Below are positions 30,190 through 42,342 of a DNA stretch of 64,000 nt, piece by piece. Position numbers and translations under genes: made by a program. The notes under the pieces are model-generated. The model did no database searches. It saw only the letters and a program-made list of their open reading frames with translations, and was not told the origin of the DNA. How positions within the stretch are numbered: the first letter of the stretch is position 1; every line of letters begins with the position of its first letter. Source of the stretch: Castor canadensis (lineage: Eukaryota > Chordata > Mammalia > Rodentia > Castoridae); assembly GCF_047511655.1 (NCBI RefSeq), contig NC_133401.1, forward strand, positions 42,613,570 through 42,677,569, in the 5' to 3' direction.

Positions 30190-33100
30190 AGACTCACAAT
30201 GATGTGGTGTTTCCCTGCCTGTGGAAGTTGGGAGTGCCCATGAAGTCTGAATCCCTAGAAGCTGCAATACTGCAGTCCTGGGGAGAGAGAAGAGAGAGGC
30301 TCTGACTCTCCCTGGCTAGAGGCCACATCCAGGGGCCATAGTGACTCTAGTTTCCCTGGACCCAGCAGCAAGGAAGCCACGGGGCTCCTGGAGAAGCTAC
30401 CTGAGGACTGCAGACCAAGAAGGGCACCTCATCAAAGGGTGTGGTCCTGCTGATGGAGAAACCTCTCGGGGCTGATTTATGTATGGGTACCTACACCTGG
30501 CAGAGCTGTAGCTCTCTGGGAACCCACTGCTATGGAGACCCCTCTTTGGATGTCTACTCTGATTTCCTATAGCCTCATGCCAAGGAGAGCAGCCATGGCT
30601 GGCAGAATGTGGTGATGTGGGCATGGAGCTCGGCCTGGGGGCACTGCCTATCAGCAGTGTGGGACCATGTCTGTCAGGGTCCAGAGTAGCAGCAGTAGGC
30701 ATTTTGGACTTCTTCCCTTTTGTGGTTAGTTAGGACTCTTCAGGGTAGCATTTTCTGCATCATTCCTGACCAAATGTCTACCAGATTGCCAAGGTCCTAG
30801 CACCACTCTGGCCCAGCCATGATTGAGCCATCTGAAGGTCCTGGTAGGTCAAGGAGGCTGGCACCCCTTCCTCCAAACTGGCCAGTACAGTGCCTGGCAG
30901 TGCACGTTCTGCTTCCATCCTGGGGAGTGTGCCTGAGGCTTGTCACCTCAGACAGAGGGGAAGGTAGGTTCTGAGTACAGCTTGGGTGGAGGGCTGGCAC
31001 CCACATCTTGGTACAGAAAGACTCCCAATACACATTGGGGAGTCAGATCAGCAGAAAATATGGGGTAGAGTGAGAGTGGATGGGCAAAAGGAACCTATGG
31101 CCAAGCCCATGGTCTGGGTGACAGTATCTAGAGGTCAGGAGACAAGGGTAGGGAGGAAAAAACCTTTCTTCATGGTTTCATTCACTATTTGTTTACTGGG
31201 CTGTACTGGATGCTTGGGGTCCAGCCTTGGCCTTCTAGGTGTCCACAGTCATGTAGGGGAGACAGCAGTCCAGCCAGTTTCCTTGAGGAGGTGACAATAA
31301 TGGTCTGAATGTAGAGAGTACCTGTCTTCTGAGATACGCAAATCATTTTTACTTGCAAAGGCTCACTGAGAATGAAGAAGAGAAGGCAAAGGAGGATTGA
31401 TTGCTCCTAAGGGTGAGACGCATCACTATGCTGTGGGGAGACCTGTGAGGACAGGGATGCCACCTAGCCACTTACTGACTTGAGAGGACTTTGTGCCAAA
31501 ACCTGGGAGGGGGCCTGCAGTAGGTAGGGTGTCCATGTCCTTGCGGTGGGGGAGAATCCCAGGGAGTCAGTCCCTGTCAGGTTGATTCTATACAGGCCAG
31601 GAGTCACGTGGGGCGCTCTGGTGAGAGCAGCCCGGATAGAAGGGCAGGAAGCCCACAGCCAATGGCTCCAGTGGCTCCAGTTCAGAACTGGGGCAAAGCA
31701 CATAGTGTCACCTGCTCACACTGGGTGTGTCATTGTCCCTCAAGGAACATTAAACTATATTCGCCTGCTCCCTTCAGGAACCCTGGGAATTGCCAGAGGC
31801 ATTTGGGAATGAACAAAGAATTTTAAAATTTGCCTCAAGGGTCAAGATAGCAAGTGCCAAGGTTTTAGAGTCAGGAGACCTGGGTTTCTTTTCTTTTTTT
31901 TTTGCAATACTGGGGTTTGAACTCAAGGCCAACACCTTGAGCCACTCCACTGGCCCCCTTTTTTTTTTTTTGTGAAGGGTTTTTTGAGATAGGGTCTTGT
32001 GAACTATTTGCCCAGGCTGGCTTTGAACCATGGTCCTCCTGATCTCTGCCTCCTGAGTAGCTCAGATTACAGGTGTGAGCCACTGGCACCCAACGGATCT
32101 GGGTTTCTTAATGTATGGTCTTGGGCAAGGTATCTGGTCTGTGGAAGCCTCAAATAGTCCCTCTGAAAAGTGGGGTGATAAAACTGAGCAGCTACAGGAT
32201 CCAATAGAATACAGATAGTGTGAGAAAAGATGTTATCAACTCATGACTGGCCATCAGTCCTCTACCTGTGCTGGGGGACAGCTGTAGTGGGCTGCGCTGG
32301 TTGGGAGGCCGAGAAGGCCAACTGCAAGGTGGCAGGGAGGAACAAATGGAGCTGAGGGCAGAGCAAAGGACAAGGACTTGCAGAGGGAATATGACTGGGT
32401 CTCCAGATGGAGCTGGTTCAGGATGGACAGATGGAAGTGGAGGTGGAGACCTGGGTACCAGGCCCAGCATGGCAGCCCCAGGCATGGGCCACTGGGGTGC
32501 AGAGTGCAATAGCAGGCACCTTTAAAGGCACAAGAGGAAGGCTTTCAGGGACAGAGAACTAGCAGGGGGTGTTGTGCACAGGGCTGGCCCAGCACTGCTG
32601 GCAGAACAAACTGATGGATACTTGGCACAGAGTCCCAAAGCAGCATTTCTGTTTGGCTCTGTTGGCCTGCAGAGCAAACACTGGTAGATTGGAATTCCCA
32701 CTTGGGCTGTCACCAACTCAAACAGGCTTGACCAAGACCTTCTATTGATTGGCCTGGCTGTGCAAAGCAGGACCCTCCTCCCCACCCATACCCTGGGAAC
32801 CAGCAGGGCTATCCCTAGTAGCAAGCTCATCTCCAGCCTGCCAGCTTGGTGGTTTGGGGTCTACAGTGGAATGCAGGGGACTTGGGCCTGAGTCTTCTGC
32901 TCATGCCAGGGGCCTCCCCCAGCTCTCCTGGGAAAGATCTGGAATCCAAGGCTGGAGGTTTTTGAAGGGTGGCTTTTTTTTTTTTTTTTAATTTATTGCT
33001 TGTTGATTCTGCCAACAGGGAGCAGTCCTTGTAGTATGGAGGTCCAGGTAGTGAGAATATAAGTTCTGTATGTACAAACAGCTCCTAGGGACACTGAGAA

Positions 33101-34270
33101 TTGTGTACCTTGATATCTTCAAGTGCAGGTGAGACAGGACACCCCTAAAACCAAACTGCCCATTCAATATGGCAGGCTTTGCACTCAGTCCACCTGTTTT
33201 AAACTCTGTCCTGGGCCCCAAAGTATTCTGATCCAGTGTCCTGCAGTCATAGTGTCTGTTTCTCTCTCTCTCTCTCTGGTTATGAATTCCTAGGCAGGCT
33301 TCTCAAGAAAGGAGAGACTCTTTCTGAGAGAAAGAGAGCTATTCCTCACAGAGAACTTTCTTTGAGTCTGGTCAGCCCTTTCCACTGGTGCTGTTCTTCC
33401 CCAAGTTCTGTCTTGGGTTTTATTTGGGGCTTTGTGTGATGCTGCCCCGGGAGAAAGGTGCAGTGCAGAACTGGAGTTGGAAGGAAAGTACAGTTTCCTT
33501 GCTTTCTTCGCCAGCTGGGTCTCCTGGGCTTCCTTCCTGGTGGAGGATCAGGGTAACAGGCAGAGCAGAAAGGCCCAGCAGAAGCAAGGTGGGGGAAGGG
33601 AGGGAAGAGGAGGTAAAAGCTGAGGGCTGGGAGCCCAGGACTTCTGGATAGTGGCTCTGACACAGATGGCATGAGAGACCTGGAGAGGGGACACTAGGGG
33701 TCTTAAATGCCCTTATGGGCTAAGAATTGGAATCCCTAGTAGAGGCAAGTAATGACCGAAATTATTTTTAAATTACTTTTAGTTGCTGTACTATATCTTT
33801 TAAAAATGAAATCCTGTGAATGACAGATTGGACCATGTGGAGTCTGGATTTTATTTAGATTATATAAAAGATCCTCTAGGGGCAGAGGATGCAGCGAGAC
33901 CCTGGGTTCCAGACCTAACACTGCAAAAAGAAAAAGAAGTCCCCTGTATGATAGAGACTGCTCAGTTTAAACTGGGAAATGTCAAGAGGGCTTTCTTTAC
34001 AAACCATGGACTGAACCCCAGTGGGGACCAGAGGCCTTTAGGTGAAGTATTCCAGAGGGTGGTGGCACCAAAGTGTGGCTGGCTTTTTGCAAAATGAAAC
34101 TGATGTCTCAAAAGGAGAGGCTACTGGGCCAGAGGAGGAGCCCAAGCAGTGTTCAGGCACCCTCCAAAGAAACAGCCCGTTCTCTTTATTGGTTGTGGAA
34201 ATAGCGCCTTCTGTTTTGCCAGCACTCCCGTTTCCAGCTACCTGTACAATTTCAACTAGTAACAACACTT
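30190..34270. other. Intergenic spacer, first part
   Basis: Apart from the SINE at 31888-32094 and a short (TC)n at about 33260-33276, I see no repeat, gene or RNA in this stretch. Open frames are short and do not resemble known proteins. Confidence 0.6.
31888..32094 (-). mobile_element. B1-ID dimeric SINE
   Basis: Reverse orientation with two T-runs. A shortened ID-like part (accttgagccactccactgg) precedes a B1-like part ending gctcagattacaggtgtgag. Confidence 0.85.
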
Positions 34271-34282
34271 AGTCAGGTATTT

Positions 34283-34540
34283 TCATTATTCTCATTAAAC
34301 AGGTGGCAAAACTAAGGTTCAAAGAGGTGATGTAATCTATCCAAGGTTGAACAACAAAGGTGGAAGAACCAGGATTCCCAACCAAGTGCAGCTGGCTCTT
34401 TAATTGCTCTGCTATAATGCCGTGCAACCATCTCCTGCGGAATCCTTATTCCTGGTTTATAGGTGGGCAAGCTGGTACTCAGAGAGGCTCACGTGCCAAG
34501 ATCAGCACCAAAGGGCACAGTCAGTATTTGAATGCAGGCC
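34283..34540 (+). mobile_element. MIR remnants
   Basis: 34283-34385 has aggtggcaaaactaaggttc and gtgatgtaatctatccaagg, and 34450-34540 has caagctggtactcagagagg. Both follow the MIR core pattern. Confidence 0.6.
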
Positions 34541-34991
34541 ACACACATACCCTTCTACTCTGCTGGCTCCTAGCAGCCCTTTTTCTTTCTTATTAAAACT
34601 ATTGCTTGAACTTTAAAAATCAAGCCATGATTCCCTCCTGAGCAGGGCCTGTCTGTGGGAGGGGAGGGGGCTCAGCCAGGTCGTGGCTGACCAGTTCCTC
34701 CACACCTTCTCCATGCCTGCGTGGGGAAGCTCTGAAGTCTCTCAGGCCCTGGGAGCCTGAAAGATGGAGAGGACGGCAGGAAGCAATCAGTGTGTGCAGA
34801 AACGGTGGTGACTGGGCGCCTAATCAGGAAATTACAGCCTGGGCAGAGAGAGAGGGTTTGGCGTAGACGTTGCCTTTCCCTGGGCTTCAGTACGGCGGGC
34901 CCACAAGGAGGCTTGGCTGCAGATACGAGGGCAGGGCAGGCTGAGCCAGCTTGAGAGTGCCAGGCAGGCCAGGCAGGACCACCAGCCTCTT

Positions 34992-35147
34992 TTAGGGTGG
35001 CTGATAGCTCATGGGGAGCACCTGGAACCTTGGGAGGCTCTTGGCTGGAGGAGGTGACTTTTTACTGGTCTTTTGAATGAACAAGCAGAAAAGGAGGAAG
35101 AGAATTGTCAGGTGGAAAAAGCCAGCTGCAGAACTAGATGACACTAT
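34992..35147 (-). other. Possible orphan 3'-terminal coding exon of a small membrane protein
   Basis: Read on the - strand, a strong pyrimidine tract and acceptor (cctttttctcctttttacgcacag-type, 35148 upward) precede an open stretch of 51 codons and a stop. It starts IVSSSSAAGFF, then a hydrophobic helix (FHLTILFLLFCLFI), then a basic stop-transfer-like QKTSKKSPPP tail. This is the order expected of a type I membrane protein's last exon. I do not recognise it. No 5' exon or clear poly(A) signal was found, so it may be chance. Confidence 0.18.
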
Positions 35148-36266
35148 CTGTGCGTAAAAAGGAGAAAAAGGGAGAAACAAATAAAACCACATATACAAGG
35201 AGGATTTTTCCCCCTTCAAGGTGACAGAGATGATAGACAAACCTAGTGCTGGCCTCTGGGGAATGAGCACCCTCATCCACATTTGGCAATGTAGGTGGGT
35301 GTGGCCTTAGCCTAAGGAGATGTGGATTAGATTTTATATATGTGTTTCCAGGGTCTGGCAGTTCTTGAAATTATCCTAAGGGGCCCAATAACAAATAAAC
35401 ACACAGAGGCACCTGGATAAGGATGCTGACTGTGGCTGGTTTAAGATAAGAGAAAATAAAGAATTATCGACATGTACAGTGGTAAGAAAATGGGTTGAAT
35501 TATAATGAATCCATACCTGTAGCCACTGGAGGTAATGGTTCCTTGATAAGAAGAGATGGTCTTGTATTTTATTGGGTTAAAAAAATGACTTCTAGAACAT
35601 GTGACATGACATCCTTCATGTAATAGCATATATGACCTACCTGTTCATGGAGAGGCTGTGCTGAAGGCTGACTGGGTGATCTTGACTTTTGTCCTCACAT
35701 TGTTCTGAACTTTTTGAGTTTTTAAGAATGAATCTGTATTTTATACATATCCTATAGTTCAGGAAGAACTACAGTTTTCACCTTGAAAATGTCGTTGAAC
35801 AATGTGTGTGTACACACAGCTGCCAGTGTGTTGTGTTGTGTACCTGTGGTGGGTGAATGGGTGTTCCAGGCAGAAGGAATCACTGCACAAAGGAAAGAGG
35901 GCAGGAGCTGGCACAGGGTTTCAGGAGGGCTGAGAAATTGGTGAGGCTGCAGCTTGCAGTGTGGGGGACCTTGTTGGGGGATGCAGATTGCAGCAGGATC
36001 CAAGGACCCTGAGTGGTCAGCTGGGCAGGCTGTATTTTAGGGGATAGGGAGGACTATAAACCGGGCTGTGACCTGGCCAGGTTTCATTCCTTGGCTAACA
36101 TCCCCCACCCACCTGGCATTTACGGCTTCCCTATTCTGTCCCCTCTCTTTTCCAAGACTTCCTTTTGCTGGTCTCAGGCTTACCTCTACTCCTGCACACC
36201 CCTCCCCCTCCTGCCTGCCCTTCAAATGCTCAGTACCAGGCCCCCTCCAACAATAAGCCTTCTTAC

Positions 36267-36362
36267 TGCTGCAGGTGTGGCTCAAGTGGTAGAGCGCCTG
36301 CTTAGCAAGCTCAAGGCCCTGAGTTCAAACCCCAGTACTGCAAAAAAAAAAAAAAAAAGAAA
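36267..36362 (+). mobile_element. ID-like SINE (well preserved)
   Basis: ggtgtggctcaagtggtaga, then gccctgagttcaaaccccag, with an A-tail of about 16. One of the least decayed ID-like copies here. Confidence 0.9.
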
Positions 36363-36599
36363 AAAATTCCTACATTGCTCCCATTAGCTTTGATTTCTCC
36401 TTCCTCAATTCTCATCCTTGATCTTCCCTGCTTTGCCTTAATTCCTCTACCCATTGACATTTCTTTTCCCGTCATCAGCTGGGGATGGCTGTGGATGGAG
36501 AGGTCAGACTCTGACAGCTGGATGCCAGTGATGAGCTGGCCCCAGATATGCTAGCTTTTGCATCCTGATGGAGGGTGGAGAATGCTGTAGGAAGCAGAT

Positions 36600-36780
36600 C
36601 CAGTGCTTATTTTGAGACTAGTGTGTCACAGGCACAGTGCCAGACATCCCTGTTCACATTTATCCCCATATTACAGATGTGGAAACTGAGGCTCAGACAG
36701 GTTATGTGATAGTGACTAAGCAAGCGGTGGTGCTGTGAGTTGAACCCAGGCTCTGCCTGGCTCCAAGGCTTGCACTCTTA
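36600..36780 (+). mobile_element. MIR
   Basis: ttatccccatattacagatg, tggaaactgaggctcagaca and gagttgaacccaggctctgc follow the MIR core and 3' part closely. Confidence 0.75.
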
Positions 36781-38504
36781 ACTTCTGTAATCTTCCTGTC
36801 TCTGGTCCTCAAACCTAGGAGGCTGGTTGGGTGAGCCAAGGTGGGCCTTCCTTGCCCTGCTGCCAGGGCCCAGGGGAAAGGTAGGAGTTTGAAGGAAGCC
36901 CCAGACTCAGCCAACTTCAGAAAGAAGGGTGAGTCCATCTCACCCAAGTGGGAGCTCCTGACTGCACGGAAAGGCTGGGGCCAAGCAGGTTCTTGTTTTG
37001 GCCTTAGAAGCGCCACGCCCCCTCCCCTCCAGGAAACAGAAAGATGCTTCCCTGGGGCAAGAGGTACTGTGGGGGGATCTGGAGGGGAGAGGGGTGAGAT
37101 ACACTGACCAAGAAAGAACGTCCTTATATAGAGATTCTCCAGAAATAAGAGGTCAGGAAGATGCTAAAGAATTTTGAACATCCTTGAAAGTCACTTACAC
37201 TGGCCATACCCAGGGTCTCTTCAAACCTTGACAGCAACCCCCTAGAGACGGGAAACTAGGACTCTGTGAGAGATCAGCTCTGGGGGCAGAGCCCATGCCA
37301 AGGACTGGAATCTGGATCTCTTGATTCCCAGAGGGGAGCTCCTTTGGTCTAGCCCCTCACCAGCCCTGGATCAGTGGGTACCCCTGGCATGAGGGCTGGG
37401 AGGAGTGTGTGGGCCTGTGGGGCTGGGCAGTCTGCATCAGCCTATCTGGGCTCCTGAACCGCGGGAGAGTGGGGAAGCTTTGGTAGCAGTGACACCTTAC
37501 CAAAGTAGATGGGTGTTCGTGGTGGATTGCATGTGGTCGTGCTCACACCAGCCTCAGAGACCTAAGGGGAATGCCATTTTGGGGAATGGAGGAGGGACCC
37601 CTGGCCACACTGTGTTGTATAAAATATCCTTTATTAAATTGGGTGTGTGTGCTTCTCTGTGAGCATGTGTGTGCATGAAAAGACTGGAGTCTGGGTGGGA
37701 TGAGCGTTCATCCAGTGTGCCCTGGAAAGTTCCCAGCTAGGCCACAGGCGGGAACAGTGTGGGGGAAATCCTGCTGGGCCTGCCACAGCCTGGCAGGCAG
37801 AGAAGTGGCCAGCCGCGCTGTGGCTGTGATGTCTCGGAGAGTTTGCCAAGCACTTTCCATGAAGCCACCGGGACGCTAAACCCTTGGTTCAATTAAATGG
37901 GTTAATAAGCTTTGTCTGATTTTGATGACTAATAATAATATAATGTGATAATGACGATAATGCTGCTATTAGCTGTGATTATCACGCGTGCCGCACTGTC
38001 CCAGGCACGGAGGGGAGGTGCGGCACACATCCCCTGTGCTCGGCCCCATTTTCCACTCATAAAACCCCATTCTTCAAAGCTGTTCCAGTCCAACTCCCTG
38101 TATCCATTTTCAGGACAAATTACCAACACTTAAAAAAAATTGGTCCATTTTGCGTGAAAGCCAAGACCAAATTACTGTTACTTGCCCCTTTATGTTTGAA
38201 ATGTAAAAAAAGGGTAGGAGTAGGGAACAGAGGGGGGACACAGGACGGATAGAGGAGGAGAGGTGGGAGAGGGGGATAAAGGGGAGCAGTATATGAAGGA
38301 AGAGGGAAAAAAAAGCAAGCCTTCTTGTTTCAGTAAAAATGTATTTCTGGAACCATGGTTCAGTTTACTCAGGCAGAAAAATGAGGAATGGTGTGCTTAT
38401 TAAACAGGCTAAGTAAGCATGACTGTTTTTAGTAGTGTAGTAAAACCTTGGTAATTTGGACTTCTTTAATAAAGATTCCATGATCATGGGGGCTGGGAGG
38501 CACG

Positions 38505-38508
<4 letters not shown>

Positions 38509-38549
<41 letters not shown>
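38509..38549. repeat. (GT)n microsatellite
   Basis: About twenty uninterrupted GT units. Confidence 0.97.
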
Positions 38550-38551
<2 letters not shown>

Positions 38552-38707
38552 GGCAGGTAGGAGTAGATAAGTTGCTGGGTCTGGGGGTGGTGGGGGCGCT
38601 CTGAGGGACAAAGAGGAGATGGATGAACTCCTCAAGAGAGCTCTTTGCAAAGGCTGAGCTCTCTTGGATCAGCCATCAGAATAATACAAATTATTATTCT
38701 CTTTGAA

Positions 38708-38928
38708 TTTTTTTTTTATAGGACTGGGTTTTGAACTTAGGGCCTCATGCCTGCAAAGCAGGCACTCTACCACTTGAGCCGCACCTCCAGTCCATTTGGC
38801 TCTGGTTATTTTGGAGATGGGGGAGAGTCTTGCGAACTATTTGCCCAGGCTGGCTTTGAACCAAGATCCTCCCAATCTCAGTCTCCTGAGTAGCTGGGAT
38901 TACAGGTGTGAACCACCAGCGCCTGGCT
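38708..38928 (-). mobile_element. B1-ID dimeric SINE
   Basis: Reverse ID-like unit (ggcactctaccacttgagcc) followed by a B1-like unit ending gctgggattacaggtgtgaa. Confidence 0.85.
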
Positions 38929-39717
38929 TCTATGAGCATTCTTATTGGCATCTATTAATTTGACATCTGCTTAAAAAATAATGTATTTGAAAACAAAAAT
39001 TTCATTTCTGTAAAAATCTATGTAGACTTACTTGACACCTGTCACAACTGTTCTCCCCCAAGTGAGGCTGAATCCCAAGGGAGTTGATGCATCTCATTAG
39101 GTGATACCAGATACCCTGGGCTGAGGACAGGGACACTGTGGGCAGAGGGCCACTCCCTAGCTTGCTGATCACAGGTTTTTGTATTTTGAAAATAAAACTG
39201 TTTTATTTCATTATTGTAAAAGTAATACATGCTTAGTACAAAAAAAAAAAAAAAACAAAACTTGAAAAGGACAAATGAAAAAAAAATCCTCATTTCTCCT
39301 CTTCCAAAGGTAGCTGGAATTAACACTTTGTACCCGATCAGAAATTTCTCTTTGCACACGTAAGAATAAAAATTCGTCAAGATGATGCTTACTGAAAAGG
39401 AACAAATTGTTCCTAAGCCAGAAGAGGAGGTTACACAGAGGAAAAAGACACTCTGGGAGAAACTGAAACTGAAGAAACAAAAATTTATGGTGTGAGCATA
39501 AATTTTGCATAAATAAATGTAAATTAAAGTAAAAGAATCAAAATGGAACAGTGCCTATAGACTGCTTTGTCACTCACCTTGGTTACTTTTCTCATGTTTA
39601 CTTTTTTGACAGTGAAACTCATTTAAAAATGCAATGGCAGGGACTGAAGGTGGGCTCAAGTGGTAGAGCAGCTGCCCAGCAAATGGTAGGCCCTGAGTTC
39701 AAACGCTGGCCCTGCCA

Positions 39718-39755
<38 letters not shown>

Positions 39756-40090
39756 CGATATGTATAAAATAAAATGCAGTAGAACATCTATTATTTAATT
39801 ATATGTCAAATTTGCAGAGAAAAGTCACCCATCCTGGATTCTCTCTCCTGGTTCACAATCGACACAGTTAATGCTTTTCACTGCTCAGTTTCACAGAAGG
39901 ATGGAGGATTGGGTGAGGGCCTTGTGGAGGTCGGCTGTTACTGGAACCCCAAGGGGCTTTCCATCTAGAGTTGGCTATTGGGAAAGGGTTGCCACCAGGC
40001 AGTAGACCAGCTCTGGTTATGGACTTGGCCCTAGAAATCCTGAGTAAGGCATCTTAACACCTCTCTGAATAAGGCAGGGGCATAAACAGA
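38929..40090. other. Intergenic AT-rich stretch
   Basis: 39180-39500 is AT-rich with a poly(A) run at 39240-39256 and looks like an old repeat I cannot classify. An ID-like SINE with an AAT repeat follows at 39637. No gene seen. Confidence 0.5.
39637..39753 (+). mobile_element. ID-like SINE with (AAT)n tail
   Basis: gggactgaaggtgggctcaa, then gccctgagttcaaacgctgg, ending in a perfect (AAT)n run (39717-39753) grown from the A-rich tail. Confidence 0.85.
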
Positions 40091-41020
40091 TATGCTTTTA
40101 AAAACCATTGTGGTAAATATACATAACATTTACCACTTGAACCTTTTCAATGGGGACAGTTCAGTGCCATTCAGTACACTCACAGGCAGCCATCACCACC
40201 ATCCACTTCTAAAAACTTTTCATCTTTCCCAACTAAAGCTCTGTACCTATGAAACAATAACTGCCTATTCCTTCTCCCTCAGCCCTTAGCTGTCACCATC
40301 CTCCTTTCCGTCTCTATGAACTTGCCTATTCTGGATACCTTATATAAGTGGAATCACAATTTTTATCCTTTCGTGCCTGGATAATTTTACTTACCATGTG
40401 TCAGAATTTTGTTCCTTTTTAAGGCTGAATGATATTCCACGGTATGTGTGCACACATTTTGTTTATCCACTAACCTGTTGGGCATTTGGGTTGCTTCTAC
40501 CTTTTGGCTACTGTGATAAACATGTTTTAGCTGCCACTGCAAGCATGGAAGTATGAACACCTCTGTTCTTTTTTTTACTGGTGTACCTGGGGTTTGAACT
40601 CAGGACCTCATGCTTGTTAGGCAGGTGCAGTACCACTTGAGCTACTGCACCAGCCCATGAATATCTCCTTGAATCCCTGCTTTCATCTGAATATAGACTC
40701 AGAAGTGGACCTGTTGTATCATGTGCTAATTCTACATTTAATCTTTTGGGGAATCATCACACTGTTACTGTTTTGTGTTACCCCAGCAATGCACATGGAT
40801 TCCAGCGTCCCTACGTTCTTATCAACCCTTGCTACATTCTGGGTTTTTGATTCTGGTCGTCCTCATGGGTATGAAGTGATATGTCAGGATGGTTTGGATT
40901 TGTACTTCTCTGATGGTAGTAATGGTCAGCATCTTTTTGTGTGTGCTTATCAGACTTTTGCAATATCTTCTTTTGAAGAAATAGTTATTCAAGTCCTTTG
41001 CCTATTTTTTTAATAATTTT
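40090..41020 (-). mobile_element. Old LINE-1 remnant
   Basis: Reverse L1 phrases: ggctgaatgatattccacgg (40423), tgtttatccactaacctgtt (40459), catgggtatgaagtgatatg (40864) and agtcctttgcctattttttt (40991). A SINE at 40566-40657 splits it. Confidence 0.7.
40566..40657 (-). mobile_element. ID-like SINE
   Basis: Reverse unit: ggtttgaactcaggacctca, then gtaccacttgagctactgca. Confidence 0.85.
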
Positions 41021-41102
41021 TTTTGGTGATGCTGGAGTTTGAACTCAAGACTTCGAGCTTGCTAGGCAGGCGCTCTACCCCTTCCATCACACCTCTAGTC
41101 CT
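41012..41102 (-). mobile_element. ID-like SINE
   Basis: Reverse unit: gagtttgaactcaagacttc, then ggcaggcgctctaccccttc. Confidence 0.8.
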
Positions 41103-41400
41103 CGTTGCCTATTGTTAATGGGTTGTTTTTTATTGTTCAAACACAAGTGAAAGCAGTCCTTGCCTGTGCCGGGGGAGGGGTGGGGGAGTGAGTGAGTGAG
41201 TGGAGAAAGAAAGAGAGATAGGAGGGAAAGCATGGGGGAAGGGAAGGCAGCCCTTTAATTTTTTTTATTCGCAGATATTCATTTATTGAACACTTACCTT
41301 GTGCAGACACTTCTCCAGTGTTGCCGTCTGCTCAGTGACTGAGGTCCCAGTGCTGGCTGGCTCTCTAACTGCTGTGGCCCTGCCCAGTTGCGGGTGACAG

Positions 41401-41416
41401 CCTCTAGGAGGCAGTG
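41401..41416 (+). promoter_or_regulatory. Possible CTCF-binding motif
   Basis: cctctaggaggcagtg matches the remembered 16-base CTCF consensus (CCASYAGRKGGCRSYR) at 14 positions. It lies in the spacer between the two genes, about 5 kb from the PITX1 3' end. Binding is untested. Confidence 0.3.
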
Positions 41417-42234
41417 TTGGGAGGAAAGCCCACGGGCTCTGTCCTCCTTGGGCTAGGATTGGCATCCTAAAGCCGCATACGTGCCTCTGGACAGGTTATG
41501 TGACCTCTCTGAGACTCACTGTCCTCATAGGGAAATAAACCATGTAAAGTGCACAGGAGAGGACAGGGCCACGGGTCCCAGCCACCCAGAGCAGCTTTTG
41601 ACCTCCATGAATTCTGCCTGCCTTCTGCCTCCACCTTGCTCCAAATGCAGTTTCCTGCACCTTGACCTGCTCTTCTGCAGCCTCTCCAACTGACTGACTG
41701 CAGAGGCCCCTTCAGACACTTGACACTTGACACCTGATCTGGGCAGCACCAGCCAGTCAGGAGGCCTAGGGACCTGCGGCATTTCAGAAGTGTGGAGAAT
41801 GGGGCTCCCACAGTGAGCCCCACAGTGAGGAGAATGATGCAGGACCAGCAGGCATTGAGAGGAACACTGGGGTAGGGGGCACTTCCTGGGAGGCAGAGAC
41901 TGCAAACACCATCTAGGAAAGGAGAGAAAGCTGCAGTGTGGACTGAGGGGGAGTTTGGGTGTCAGGGCAGATATTCCAGGGATCCTGTTCTCCAGGACTT
42001 CCTCTGCCCTCTGCTGCCCATGCTCTCTGCTGCTCTGACATACACCCGAGCGCAAGAGGGCAAATCAGGAGGACCAGAACCTTTTCTTCTGGAGCACAGC
42101 TGAGCCTAGCCTCTTGAAGTAGTCAATTTTTTTCTTTTGAGTAATAGGGTAAATTTGATCAAAGTACATTATATGCAAGTATGTAAATATCACAGTGAAA
42201 ACCCTTTGTACAATTAATTTATGCTAACAAAGAG

Positions 42235-42342
42235 TTTTTAAGATGGTCTCACTCTGTAGCCCAGGCTGGCCTGGAACTCATGATCCTCCTGCCTCAGCCT
42301 CCTTAGTGCTGGGATTACAGCCGTGCACAACCATGTCCAGAT
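42235..42342 (-). mobile_element. B1-like SINE
   Basis: gatggtctcactctgtagcc, then gctgggattacagccgtgca, in reverse orientation. Confidence 0.8.

Larger units (their letters stand above)
35283..38700. other. Intergenic spacer, middle part
   Basis: Holds an ID-like SINE, a MIR, a (GT)n and an AT-rich segment with homeodomain-type cores at about 37870-38200. The rest (35283-36266, 36785-37860, 38200-38500) has nothing I can identify. Confidence 0.6.

Noticed and set aside
38586..38602. CTCF-like match ggtggtgggggcgctct
   Set aside because: The 5' half does not fit the consensus; G-rich composition explains the match.
41467..42055. Pair of long - strand open frames
   Set aside because: No domain, no convincing acceptor or donor sites, Cys/Ser/Pro-rich by composition.
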